This document shows positions 1 through 6,382 of a stretch of DNA of 11,467 nucleotides, one piece after another (positions within the stretch are counted from its first letter, which is position 1; each line of letters starts with the position of its first letter). Origin of the DNA: Patescibacteria group bacterium. Its GTDB lineage: Bacteria; Patescibacteriota; Minisyncoccia; Phycocordibacterales; PALSA-1337. The translations under genes were made by a program, and so were the position numbers. The stretch lies in contig JAGWNR010000010.1 in NCBI GenBank assembly GCA_028871265.1, positions 1 to 11,467 on the forward strand, given 5' to 3'. The notes beneath the pieces are model-generated. The model made no database searches. It saw only the letters and a program-made list of their open reading frames with translations, and was not told the DNA's origin.

Positions 1-16
1 AAATGAAAGGAGTTTT

Positions 17-451
17 ATGAAAAATCTACTTGTAGGCTTTTTAGGCCTTGTGATTGGGATTTCACTGACTTTTAGTATCATGGTGTATCAAAAGGAATTT
101 TGGCCGGCGTCGTCGGTCAAAGTGATCCCGAATCCACGATTCACCACACAAATTGACGTGATGAGGGCTCGGATTGCGCCGACGGAGATGATCAGACTAT
201 CGCAAAATCTGTCGCCAGCCGGATCAATTCCCCTCTACACTTGCACCAAATCAATTAACGGTGCAAGCGACAGCATGCTTCCGCCTGGAGCAAAAGGTCA
301 ATGGTCTGTCCTCATAAATGCCGGACTTTTGGTTCCATCGTCAAGCGTGGAGCTTGAATCAAACGGGACACCGTCAATGTTGGTTTACTATGACGGCAAG
401 TTCCGTCCAGTTAAATTGGCTAGCTCTCCTTTGGTGCTCAATGAGCACTAA
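17..451 (+). CDS. membrane-anchored hypothetical protein
   Basis: I do not recognise this 144-residue protein. Residues about 4-24 form one hydrophobic segment (GFLGLVIGISLTFSIMV) behind a short basic start. It is therefore an N-terminal membrane anchor or uncleaved signal, with the remaining 120 residues probably outside the membrane. There is no lipobox cysteine; the single Cys lies in a YTCTK stretch in the middle. The ATG has the strongest Shine-Dalgarno sequence in the window (AAAGGAG, 6-12, 4 nt upstream), in contrast to the mostly leaderless genes further on. Its promoter, and any operon partner, lie outside the window. A terminator hairpin follows at 470-502, where it meets dnaJ tail to tail. 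That it is a real gene is well supported by the SD, anchor and terminator; the function is unknown. Confidence 0.75.
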   Translation: MKNLLVGFLGLVIGISLTFSIMVYQKEFWPASSVKVIPNPRFTTQIDVMRARIAPTEMIRLSQNLSPAGSIPLYTCTKSINGASDSMLPPGAKGQWSVLINAGLLVPSSSVELESNGTPSMLVYYDGKFRPVKLASSPLVLNEH

Positions 452-469
452 ACGCCAAGTTCTTTCACC

Positions 470-502
470 AACCCGCCGCCTCGCGCGACGGGTTATCTTT
501 TT
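470..502 (+). terminator. rho-independent terminator of the 17-451 gene
   Basis: AACCCGCCGC (470-479) pairs with GCGACGGGTT (485-494) with one mismatch, over a 5-nt loop. ATCTTTTT follows. The minus-strand side of the stem has no U-run, so it should not stop dnaJ transcripts, whose stop codon lies at 501-503 directly beside it. Confidence 0.75.
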
Positions 503-1421
503 ATATACCTTCATTTTTCAATTGGTCAATCAATTCCCTGGCTTTTTTCGAAAGTTTTTTCGGCATCTCAATATGCGTAACAATGAGCAGATCGCCACGT
601 TTACCGTGTGCTGCACCAGTAAAAACGCCGCGAGTTTCGTATGGCACACCTTTACCGCGAACACGTAATATTTCTCCATGACTAGTGCCGGCAGGAATAT
701 TTAGCTCTATCTGGCCATCCAAAGTTTCAATTTCAATTGAACCGCCGGCAATGGCAGTAGTGAGCTTTATAGACAATTCCATAACCAGATTCAAGCCTTC
801 CTTGCGCAAAAATGAATGTTCCTTGACCCAAACACGCACGATTAAATCGCCGGGTCCGCCTTCACCTGTCTCGCCTTTACCGGCCACACGCAAACCTTGG
901 GCATTTTCAATACCTGGCGGAATAGTCACAACCAGCTTTTGTCCATGAACGGAAATTTCCTTTTCAATGCCAAAAATAGAATCTTTAAAAGAAATCTCGA
1001 CGTCAACTGTTATATTTGCCCCTTTACGAGGTCGACGACGTCCACCGCCACCGAAAAATTCACCAAACAGATCGCCCAAATCAAACTCGAATGACTGTCC
1101 ATTTGCACCAAAACCTTGGCCTTGGGTAAATTGAGAGAAATCAAAACCGCCAAAATTACCATTAAATCCCTGGAAACCACCGGTGTTAAAACCGCCGGCT
1201 CCGGCTGGTCCTGCCGAACCGAATCGATCGTACTGGGCACGCTTGTTTACGTCGGATAGCACGGCATAAGCTTCGCTGGCTTCTTTGAATTTCTTGGCCG
1301 CGTCCTCATTGCCTTTATTTTTATCGGGATGATATTGGTGAGCCAGTTTTCGAAAAGCTTTTTTAATATCATCAGCCGAGGCGTTTTTTTCAACGCCGAG
1401 AATTTTGTAATAATCTTTCAT
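501..1421 (-). CDS. dnaJ: class B J-domain co-chaperone (DnaJ/CbpA type, no zinc finger)
   Basis: This 306-residue cytosolic co-chaperone stimulates the ATPase of DnaK and delivers unfolded clients to it. The J domain covers residues 1-68 with the essential HPD triad at 31-33. A Gly/Phe-rich linker follows (about 69-130), ending in [11 protein letters not shown]. Two beta-sandwich client-binding domains then run from about residue 134 to the end, with typical motifs VTIPPG and LNIPAGT. The four CxxCxGxG zinc-binding repeats of classical DnaJ are absent, because the linker passes straight into the C-terminal domain. This explains the short length (classical DnaJ is about 375) and makes it a CbpA-like type II protein. 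It is not next to dnaK or grpE; dnaK lies 5 kb away. The ATG at 1421 sits 9 nt behind a TATAGT -10 box. Family assignment is secure; calling it dnaJ rather than cbpA is a convention. Confidence 0.95.
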   Translation of the reverse strand: MKDYYKILGVEKNASADDIKKAFRKLAHQYHPDKNKGNEDAAKKFKEASEAYAVLSDVNKRAQYDRFGSAGPAGAGGFNTGGFQGFNGNFGGFDFSQFTQGQGFGANGQSFEFDLGDLFGEFFGGGGRRRPRKGANITVDVEISFKDSIFGIEKEISVHGQKLVVTIPPGIENAQGLRVAGKGETGEGGPGDLIVRVWVKEHSFLRKEGLNLVMELSIKLTTAIAGGSIEIETLDGQIELNIPAGTSHGEILRVRGKGVPYETRGVFTGAAHGKRGDLLIVTHIEMPKKLSKKARELIDQLKNEGI

Positions 1422-1430
1422 TGAAATTTA

Positions 1431-1439
1431 ACTATAGCA
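1431..1439 (-). promoter_or_regulatory. extended -10 promoter of dnaJ
   Basis: On the minus strand TGC-TATAGT is an extended -10 element, with no good -35 box 17 bp upstream. The expected start site is about 1424, leaving a leader of 2-3 nt, so dnaJ is probably translated from a leaderless mRNA. I see no CIRCE element (TTAGCACTC-N9-GAGTGCTAA), so HrcA control is not supported. Confidence 0.5.
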
Positions 1440-1460
1440 GAAAAAACGGCGATGTATTAC

Positions 1461-1488
1461 TTGACATACGTTTTTTTTATGATAGACT
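1461..1488 (+). promoter_or_regulatory. promoter of the 1505-1954 gene
   Basis: TTGACA (1461-1466) is separated by 16 bp from TAGACT (1483-1488, 4 of 6 consensus bases). An 8-T run lies in the spacer. The start site would be near 1495, about 10 nt before the ATG at 1505. It is divergent from the dnaJ promoter. Confidence 0.55.
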
Positions 1489-1504
1489 AGCATGCAGAAA
1501 ATTT

Positions 1505-1954
1505 ATGCACAAAAACAAACAAAAGCACATCATTAGAAAATTGAGAATTATCAGCGAAAAACCTTTTGACGTCGCAAGCTTGATTTCAAGCATCTATGCT
1601 GCAGTGCGCGACAGCGACGAATATGTTCTTCTGTACTCAGAAGATGATGAATGTAAAATGGCGGACATGCGTTCATGCCCCGACAAAAATGCAATGCATG
1701 TCATTATTATCACCGGCGATATATCCTTGAGAGTGGATACAATACAAGATTACGAGCGCGCAAATAATCCCATACGACTGCTTCTTTGCAAGCCGAAAAT
1801 GTCACCGAAAGTTCGGGAATTCCTAGGTTGTTTGGATGGTTTTGAACATCAGATATCTGTTTTTAAAAAACCAGACGTCACATTCAACGTCCAGCCGAAA
1901 ATCCGCATCACGAACGCTTCGCAGCCGCCTTTCCAGAGGACTATCAAAAGCTGA
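1505..1954 (+). CDS. hypothetical protein, 149 aa
   Basis: This protein of 149 residues is not recognised. It has no signal peptide or membrane segment. The N-terminus is strongly basic (MHKNKQKHIIRKLR). An acidic patch (YSEDDE) and a hydrophobic strand (HVIIITGD) follow, then a basic C-terminal tail. Cysteines are spread out rather than paired, so no zinc site is evident. The open frame extends upstream to a TTG at 1421, but the promoter at 1461-1488 lies inside that extension, so the ATG at 1505 is the first usable start. No Shine-Dalgarno sequence is seen in the very short leader. It is divergent from dnaJ and closed by a terminator at 1971-2002, so it is its own transcription unit. Confidence 0.65.
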   Translation: MHKNKQKHIIRKLRIISEKPFDVASLISSIYAAVRDSDEYVLLYSEDDECKMADMRSCPDKNAMHVIIITGDISLRVDTIQDYERANNPIRLLLCKPKMSPKVREFLGCLDGFEHQISVFKKPDVTFNVQPKIRITNASQPPFQRTIKS

Positions 1955-1970
1955 AAATGCTTTACACAAG

Positions 1971-2002
1971 ACCGCTTGCGCCAAATGGTTCAAGCGGTTT
2001 TT
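1971..2002 (+). terminator. terminator after the 1505-1954 gene
   Basis: ACCGCTTG (1971-1978) pairs perfectly with CAAGCGGT (1991-1998), and CCA/TGG may pair inside the loop. TTTTTC follows the stem. It separates the hypothetical gene from the enolase promoter region. Confidence 0.8.
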
Positions 2003-2005
2003 CTA

Positions 2006-2038
2006 CTATGTCCGACATAGGGCCTATGTCGGACATAG
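2006..2038. promoter_or_regulatory. tandem palindromic operator at the eno promoter
   Basis: The 15-bp near-palindrome CTATGTCCGACATAG (2006-2020) is followed by GGC and then by its exact reverse complement CTATGTCGGACATAG (2024-2038). The site is thus four alternating 7-bp half sites, CTATGTC / GACATAG. The downstream dyad covers the -35 position of the eno promoter. This is the shape of an operator for one or two repressor dimers. The alternative, a 15-bp RNA hairpin with a 3-nt loop, lies upstream of the predicted transcript start and no U-run follows. No family-specific operator known to me matches it. Confidence 0.65.
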
Positions 2039-2056
2039 GAAAAAGTATGTTATAAT
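2029..2056 (+). promoter_or_regulatory. eno: eno promoter with extended -10
   Basis: TATAAT (2051-2056) is a perfect -10 box preceded by TGT, giving the extended form TGn-TATAAT. The -35 position (about 2029-2034, TCGGAC) is poor and falls inside the palindromic operator. Initiation near 2063 would give a 27-nt leader. Confidence 0.7.
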
Positions 2057-2077
2057 CACAATCTCTTATTAAAATAA

Positions 2078-3448
<1,371 letters not shown>

Positions 3449-3492
3449 ATGCGACCCAGGATGATTGAGGACTATCCTCATGCAGTTAAAGG

Positions 3493-3528
3493 AAAACCGG
3501 CCTGTCAAAGCGACATGGTCGGTTTTTT
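3493..3528. terminator. bidirectional terminator between eno and the Nudix gene
   Basis: AACCGGCCTGTC pairs with GACATGGTCGGTT (one bulge, one G-U) over the loop AAAGC. On the plus strand TTTTTT follows the stem; on the minus strand GGTTTTCCTTT follows it. It can therefore end both convergent units. A smaller hairpin TGAGGA-CTA-TCCTCA (3466-3480) precedes it without a U-run. Confidence 0.8.
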
Positions 3529-3540
3529 GTATTCAAATCA

Positions 3541-4164
3541 TCAATGGAACGAAGCCCATTGTTTGACGCAATTCAGAGGTTCCTCGGTGTCACCCTTGAA
3601 ATAAACCTGCACCGACAGACCGTTGGCTGGATAAGCGCCTTCAGATTCTCTGGGTTTGCATGTTGGGTGCAACAATTCAGCTAGCCAGTCGCGGTCAGAC
3701 TGGATCATCTGCCCCCAAGGAATTTCACTGCGCATAGGGTCACCACCAATCCTAAACCATCGATATTCATCGTGCTCATCAGGATTGATTCGCACCGGCA
3801 TTTTTTGGTCGGTTCTGGCCAGATAAATCTCGGGAACCCAGATGAGTTTCGGCGCTTCGCCGTTATATTGGCGGTAACCTTCGAGAACACCGACCTTGCG
3901 GAAAGCGTTGTCCGGCAATTGCAAACCGGTTTCCTGCAACAGTTCGCGTTTGACTCCGTAGAGTTTGTTTGGGTCACCGGGTTCGTCGCCACCGCCGGGC
4001 ATGCCCCATTTGCCGATGCCGATCCTCATGCGTTTGCCGAGATGTTTGCGTTCCTCGTCTTTTTCATTCCAACCGGGTTTGTGTAAAAGTAGAATTTCTC
4101 TCTCGTCACCAAATCCGGTCGTAACAATGATGATGTTACCAGTAATTGGATTCATAATGTTCAT
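3541..4164 (-). CDS. Nudix hydrolase with a variant Nudix box
   Basis: This 207-residue protein belongs to the Nudix superfamily, which hydrolyses nucleoside diphosphates linked to another moiety using divalent metal. The box is at residues 57-81: PGGGDEPGD at 56-64 and RELLQETGL at 73-81. Compared with the canonical Gx5Ex7REUxEExGU it departs twice. The first Glu is replaced by Pro (or by Asp one residue earlier), and the first Glu of the EE pair is Gln77. E74 and E78 remain. It is longer than most MutT-type proteins (130-160) because of a C-terminal addition after about residue 155. The substrate cannot be deduced. The start is uncertain between M1 and M4, but the promoter places the transcript start at M1. 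It lies 67 nt downstream of the RelE-like toxin gene and could be read through from it. Confidence 0.85.
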   Translation of the reverse strand: MNIMNPITGNIIIVTTGFGDEREILLLHKPGWNEKDEERKHLGKRMRIGIGKWGMPGGGDEPGDPNKLYGVKRELLQETGLQLPDNAFRKVGVLEGYRQYNGEAPKLIWVPEIYLARTDQKMPVRINPDEHDEYRWFRIGGDPMRSEIPWGQMIQSDRDWLAELLHPTCKPRESEGAYPANGLSVQVYFKGDTEEPLNCVKQWASFH

Positions 4165-4172
4165 TTGCGCTT

Positions 4173-4200
4173 ATCCTATGCCGATTTTTGGTGATGTCAA
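4173..4200 (-). promoter_or_regulatory. promoter of the Nudix gene
   Basis: On the minus strand TTGACA (4200-4195) and TAGGAT (4178-4173) are 16 bp apart. The expected start, about 4166, is 1-2 nt before the ATG at 4164, and there is no SD. The mRNA would be leaderless. Confidence 0.6.
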
Positions 4201-4230
4201 GTTGAAATGAGTCGACGGGGTTTTTCTTTT

Positions 4231-4497
4231 TCAATACACATCATCATGTGAGCCGATCGATTCTGGATAGATAAAGCCATCATCGAACGAGAATACCAGA
4301 CGATAATGGTAATTGATGCTAGCTCCATACGAACCAGCGAGTGGTCCATGGAGTTTATGTGTCTTCAGTGATGGAAAGTGCGTATCTGTCTGCAAAAGCC
4401 GCAAAGTCTTCTGTATATCACGTTCCAATTCCGGATGTCTACCGATGAATTTTACAAGTCTAGACTTGAATATTGGCGATTGGAATATCTGTCTCAT
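4231..4497 (-). CDS. RelE/YafQ-like type II toxin (mRNA interferase)
   Basis: This 88-residue protein has the layout of the RelE/ParE superfamily, close to YafQ: an N-terminal helical pair, then a sheet carrying LKTHKLHG (45-51), a YRLVF strand (65-69) and the C-terminal SIGSHDDVY. H47, H50, R66 and H84 are the likely catalytic or RNA-contact residues, by analogy with YafQ. Such toxins cut mRNA on the ribosome and are held inactive by the antitoxin encoded just upstream. The ATG at 4497 overlaps the antitoxin stop (TGATG), which implies translational coupling; a GTG one codon earlier is an alternative start. No terminator is seen before the Nudix promoter. Family-level confidence is high; RNA cleavage itself is inferred. 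Confidence 0.87.
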   Translation of the reverse strand: MRQIFQSPIFKSRLVKFIGRHPELERDIQKTLRLLQTDTHFPSLKTHKLHGPLAGSYGASINYHYRLVFSFDDGFIYPESIGSHDDVY

Positions 4498-4673
4498 CAC
4501 CTTGACTTCTTTGCATCACGGACCATCATTGCGGCAGAGGTGTAGACCTTGCCAATACCCTGCTCGCGCTCCCATCTGGCTTGTGCCACTTCAAGTTCAA
4601 GTAGAAGACGGCTGCCTTTTTTGATGTATTTCTCGACCTGCTCGGCCTTTTTTTGTAATTGAGTAGTAGTCAT
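4497..4673 (-). CDS. antitoxin partner of the RelE-like toxin
   Basis: This 58-residue charged, mainly helical protein (MTTTQLQKKAEQVEKYIKKG at its start, basic RDAKKSR at its end) lies directly upstream of the toxin and overlaps its start codon by one base, the standard antitoxin position. I see no recognisable ribbon-helix-helix, HTH or Phd motif, so the family is unassigned and the role comes from position, size and charge. An in-frame extension upstream to 4727 exists, but the TATAAT box at 4683-4688 lies inside it, so the ATG at 4673 is the right start. The predicted transcript start is about 3 nt before the ATG, with no SD. Antitoxins usually repress their own promoter, and here that promoter is back to back with a rightward one. 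Confidence 0.75.
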   Translation of the reverse strand: MTTTQLQKKAEQVEKYIKKGSRLLLELEVAQARWEREQGIGKVYTSAAMMVRDAKKSR

Positions 4674-4682
4674 ATTGTTTTG

Positions 4683-4710
4683 ATTATAACGTTTTGACAG
4701 GACTTGTAAA
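4683..4710 (-). promoter_or_regulatory. promoter of the RelE-type toxin-antitoxin operon
   Basis: On the minus strand TTTACA (4710-4705) and a perfect TATAAT (4688-4683) are 16 bp apart. The start near 4676 leaves about 3 nt of leader. Its -35 box is only 3 bp from the -35 box of the divergent promoter at 4714. Two direct TTGACA copies 20 bp apart (4694-4699, 4714-4719) flank the junction and could be a control site. Confidence 0.7.
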
Positions 4711-4713
4711 TAC

Positions 4714-4743
4714 TTGACACCAAACACAATCTCATGTTATCCT
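4714..4743 (+). promoter_or_regulatory. promoter of module A leader and small ORF
   Basis: TTGACA (4714-4719), an 18-bp spacer ending in TG-T, then TATCCT (4738-4743). The same TATCCT box and surrounding bases recur at the module B promoter. The start site should be near 4750, at the edge of the conserved leader. Confidence 0.65.
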
Positions 4744-4749
4744 TTAATC

Positions 4750-4840
4750 AGTTCCTCGCAAGCCGTAAATCCTGTGTCGATGGTCTGTGTGTACGAGGTG
4801 ACACCTCGTACAGATAGGCAGGCATGGGCGGAATGCGATG
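4750..4840 (+). ncRNA. structured leader RNA, copy A (candidate new cis-regulatory motif)
   Basis: This is the 5' leader of the 4865-5071 gene. Bases 4731-4766 match copy B (5896-5931) at 35 of 36 positions, including AGTTCCTCGCAAGCCGT. The downstream block CATGGGCGGA-TGCGA (4823-4838) is also conserved. TCGCA (4756-4760) pairs with TGCGA (4834-4838) as the closing stem; GCC (inside AAGCCG) can pair with GGC (inside GGGCGG). The middle differs between copies. In A it holds a perfect 9-bp hairpin, GTACGAGGT-GAC-ACCTCGTAC (4791-4811), extended by TCTG/CAGA and CCTG/CAGG. No riboswitch or ribozyme class known to me fits. It may be a riboswitch, a protein-binding leader or a processed small RNA. 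Confidence 0.6.
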
Positions 4841-4864
4841 CTCATTTCAATTTCTTATTGATTT

Positions 4865-5071
4865 ATGATCCAAAAATATAAAATAGTTGACGCTCGACAT
4901 ATCGGTGAACCCAATCCTCCACCGATACCCGCAGAGACAAAACGTTTGTTGGTTAAATGGCACGCCATGTTTATGAGCGATGCTGTTAACGAGCAAATGG
5001 ATAGAATGTTGAAAAAACCGGAACAAAAAAAGACATTATTTGCTTGGTTCCTTGACCGGTTATTTCGTTGA
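4865..5071 (+). CDS. small hypothetical protein of module A, 68 aa
   Basis: This 68-residue protein is not recognised. It starts MIQKYKIVDA, has a proline-rich stretch EPNPPPIPAET (about 15-25), and ends in a basic and aromatic, probably amphipathic helix (LFAWFLDRLFR). No membrane segment or signal is evident, though the C-terminal helix could lie on a membrane surface. There is no Shine-Dalgarno sequence before the ATG. The gene sits between the conserved leader and the conserved terminator, which supports it being expressed. It shares no similarity with the 6038-6370 protein in the equivalent position of module B. Function unknown; a link to the neighbouring RelE-type operon is only positional. 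Confidence 0.65.
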   Translation: MIQKYKIVDARHIGEPNPPPIPAETKRLLVKWHAMFMSDAVNEQMDRMLKKPEQKKTLFAWFLDRLFR

Positions 5072-5087
5072 ATTAATAAAGATTTGT

Positions 5088-5157
5088 TTCCCTCGTTGAC
5101 TCCCCCGATTCGCCGGCTGGCGCAAAATCAGGTGAGCTCACGAGGGTTTTCTTTTTT
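5088..5157 (+). terminator. terminator of module A
   Basis: CCCTCGT (5090-5096) pairs with ACGAGGG (5140-5146). CTC/GAG extends the stem, and an inner hairpin CGCC-GGCT-GGCG forms an apical arm. TTTTCTTTTTT follows. The 5' half, TCGTTGACTCCCCCGA, is identical to the module B terminator. Confidence 0.8.
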
Positions 5158-5164
5158 GGCACCG

Positions 5165-5192
5165 GCAAAAATTCACAAGATTCTTGTGAATT
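5165..5192 (-). terminator. terminator of the Phd/PemK-like operon
   Basis: AATTCACAAG (5170-5179) and CTTGTGAATT (5183-5192) form a perfect 10-bp stem with a 3-nt loop. Read on the minus strand it ends in AATTTTT, a U-run suitable for ending the leftward toxin-antitoxin transcript. The 23-nt core resembles the hairpin at 9600-9624 at 19 of 23 positions. Confidence 0.65.
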
Positions 5193-5268
5193 ATTAAAGG
5201 TGGTAAAAACTACACCAACAGATTAGTGGTGAGCGCAACCATGACAACCTTTTAGTCATATTTTATTT
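5193..5268. other. 3' region between the toxin gene and its terminator
   Basis: This 76-nt stretch has no gene. It contains several weak pairings: AAAGGT (5196-5201) with ACCTTT (5247-5252), CACC with GTGG inside, and ATGAC (5241-5245) with GTCAT (5255-5259). It could be simply a folded 3' UTR. I see no promoter for a separate RNA. Confidence 0.25.
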
Positions 5269-5595
5269 TCATATCCCGAACAATTTCTTTAGCTTCACAT
5301 CCACTTCGACGAGCAAAGGCGATTCCAGCATGCCGAGCTCACCCATGACGATCTTTTTCTGCAGAGTGGCAATCTTGTCGACTTTTATGAGCGAATCGCC
5401 TTTCAAGCCGTTTTTCGGAGAATGAGCGGCTTTGACCTCGAATTTGCCGGTCTTTTCAGCAACTCGCGACGATATGAAGCTGACGATGCAATCCTCGCCG
5501 CCTTTGTTGTCATGCAGGACCAAAGCCGGCCTGACCTTCTGTCCGGACAAGTCAGTGAACGGAAAAGGAATAAGCACGATGGTTCCTTTACGCAT
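5269..5595 (-). CDS. PemK/MazF-like toxin (endoribonuclease)
   Basis: This 108-residue protein has the PemK/MazF beta-barrel start RKGTIVLIPFPFTDLSGQK, followed by VRPALVL (R22) and the strand IVSFISSR (S42, S43, R44). These match the conserved Arg and Ser/Thr positions that cut single-stranded RNA in this family. Length is normal (about 110). The ATG at 5595 overlaps the last 8 nt of the antitoxin gene, indicating translational coupling. A hairpin terminator follows about 80 nt downstream. Cytoplasmic RNA cleavage and growth arrest are family knowledge; target specificity cannot be read from the sequence. Confidence 0.88.
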   Translation of the reverse strand: MRKGTIVLIPFPFTDLSGQKVRPALVLHDNKGGEDCIVSFISSRVAEKTGKFEVKAAHSPKNGLKGDSLIKVDKIATLQKKIVMGELGMLESPLLVEVDVKLKKLFGI

Positions 5596-5839
5596 ATCTC
5601 TTTTTCAGATCGCTTAACGAATAAAGCTCCGGCTCTTTGGCCAAGAAATCGAAGCTGGCGGAATTGGCGTTGACGTTGGTCATCTCGTCCAACTCATCGT
5701 TTTCGGCGTTCGGGAATCTCATCAAGATGGCGTCTACGGAATTGCGCCTGCCGATGCCAAAGACTTCCCCGCCGTATTTGACCCGATTGACCAGGCGGCT
5801 CATATTCTTGCGGGCATTGGTTGTGGTGATTATCTTCAT
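5588..5839 (-). CDS. Phd/YefM-like antitoxin
   Basis: This 83-residue antitoxin begins MKIITTTNARKNMSRLVNRV, the typical Phd/YefM N-terminal DNA-binding fold, followed by GGEVFGIGRRNSVDAILMRF. The C-terminal third (about 50-83, ending LKKRYA) would be the flexible toxin-neutralising part. Family knowledge says it binds the PemK/MazF toxin and represses its own operon. Two in-frame ATGs upstream (5857, 5848) lie within or before the -10 box, so the ATG at 5839 is preferred; the predicted transcript start is about 3 nt before it. Phd-type antitoxins paired with PemK-type toxins are a known mix. The operator is visible at 5842-5856. Confidence 0.88.
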   Translation of the reverse strand: MKIITTTNARKNMSRLVNRVKYGGEVFGIGRRNSVDAILMRFPNAENDELDEMTNVNANSASFDFLAKEPELYSLSDLKKRYA

Positions 5840-5841
5840 AG

Positions 5842-5856
5842 TGTACATATTGTACA
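5842..5856. promoter_or_regulatory. operator of the Phd/PemK-like operon
   Basis: TGTACA-TAT-TGTACA: two copies of a 6-bp palindrome, 9 bp centre to centre, together a near-perfect dyad. It covers the -10 box and start site of the antitoxin promoter, where a Phd-type autorepressor would bind. Confidence 0.6.
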
Positions 5857-5877
5857 TAATCGCTGTTATAGGTGCAA
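5849..5877 (-). promoter_or_regulatory. promoter of the Phd/PemK-like operon
   Basis: On the minus strand TTGCAC (5877-5872), 17 bp, TACAAT (5854-5849). The start near 5842 gives a leader of about 3 nt. Its -35 box is 1 bp from that of the divergent module B promoter. Confidence 0.6.
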
Positions 5878-5878
5878 C

Positions 5879-5908
5879 TTGACTAATATACCTTTCTCAT
5901 GTTATCCT
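5879..5908 (+). promoter_or_regulatory. promoter of module B leader and small ORF
   Basis: TTGACT (5879-5884), an 18-bp spacer ending in TG-T, then TATCCT (5903-5908). The -10 region is identical to module A, while the bases between -35 and about -17 have diverged. Start site near 5915. Confidence 0.65.
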
Positions 5909-5914
5909 TTCATC

Positions 5915-5997
5915 AGTTCCTCGCAAGCCGTTAGTACCGTGTTTATCGGTCCTTCGAAGCTTTAGCATAGAAGGGTAAACATGGGCGGAGTGCGAGG
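5915..5997 (+). ncRNA. structured leader RNA, copy B (candidate new cis-regulatory motif)
   Basis: This is the second copy of the motif at 4750-4840. The closing stem is longer here: CCTCGCA (5919-5925) with TGCGAGG (5991-5997). GCC of AAGCCG again faces GGC of ATGGGCGGAG. The variable middle is replaced by different pairings: TGTTTA (5940-5945) with TAAACA (5976-5981), CCTTC (5951-5955) with GAAGG (5970-5974), and an alternative local hairpin ACCG/CGGT. The keeping of stems despite different bases in the middle argues for RNA structure rather than a recent DNA duplication. A strong SD (AAAGGAAAGG, 6021-6030) follows, outside the fold. Confidence 0.62.
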
Positions 5998-6037
5998 CGT
6001 TCGTTGAATTCAATCTCTCTCAAAGGAAAGGAAAAAC

Positions 6038-6370
6038 ATGCATATAGAGACTGAAGTTAAGTTAAATGAACACTACAAGTCAGTTGTGACCGATTTAGCG
6101 TCTGGGATTCAGAGGTGGTGTGTAACTGGCCATGTGCCGGAACACCTAATCGACATCTCCATTGTTCTTACTGACGATTTGAACTTTGCTAGAATAGCTT
6201 CAAATGATCCAAACAATGATATTATCATTGTGTTAAGCAAAGACTTGAATGCAAAATGGGTTGAAATTGATAAGCCATCAAGATTCACCACATTTTTTAG
6301 CAGACCATCAAATCTCAGCGAGGCCACTTTTCAGGCTCTTCTCGATTTGGAAAAAGTGTATTCCCACTAA
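6038..6370 (+). CDS. small hypothetical protein of module B, 110 aa
   Basis: This 110-residue protein is not recognised. It is soluble, with no signal or membrane segment. The alternation of acidic turns and hydrophobic strands (IDISIVLTDDLNFARIA, then DIIIVLSKDL) suggests an alpha/beta or all-beta domain; one Cys (C28) is present. A good SD (AAAGGAAAGG) stands 7 nt before the ATG. The gene lies between the conserved leader and a conserved terminator and is divergent from the Phd/PemK-like operon. It is unrelated to the small protein of module A. The function is unknown. Confidence 0.72.
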   Translation: MHIETEVKLNEHYKSVVTDLASGIQRWCVTGHVPEHLIDISIVLTDDLNFARIASNDPNNDIIIVLSKDLNAKWVEIDKPSRFTTFFSRPSNLSEATFQALLDLEKVYSH

Positions 6371-6382
6371 TACCCTCAAGGC

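Noticed and set aside
1421..1504. TTG start at 1421 for the hypothetical gene 1505-1954
   Set aside because: The frame runs through the TTGACA/TAGACT promoter and overlaps the dnaJ start codon.
4674..4727. N-terminal extension of the RelE-type antitoxin frame to 4727
   Set aside because: The TATAAT box at 4683-4688 lies inside it, so the transcript starts downstream; the ATG at 4673 fits.
5088..5157. Integron attC site, suggested by the CGTTGACT core and cassette-like layout
   Set aside because: No R'/R'' core pair of the GTTRRRY/RYYYAAC type is properly placed, and no integrase is in view; the U-run makes it a terminator.
5840..5857. Upstream ATGs (5857, 5848) for the Phd-like antitoxin
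   Set aside because: They overlap the -10 box and operator; the family's conserved start MKIITTT begins at 5839.
4750..5997. Known riboswitch or small ribozyme (twister, HDV-like, fluoride, guanidine) for the repeated leader
   Set aside because: The conserved blocks AAGCCGT and CATGGGCGGA do not reproduce the conserved core of any of these classes as I know them.
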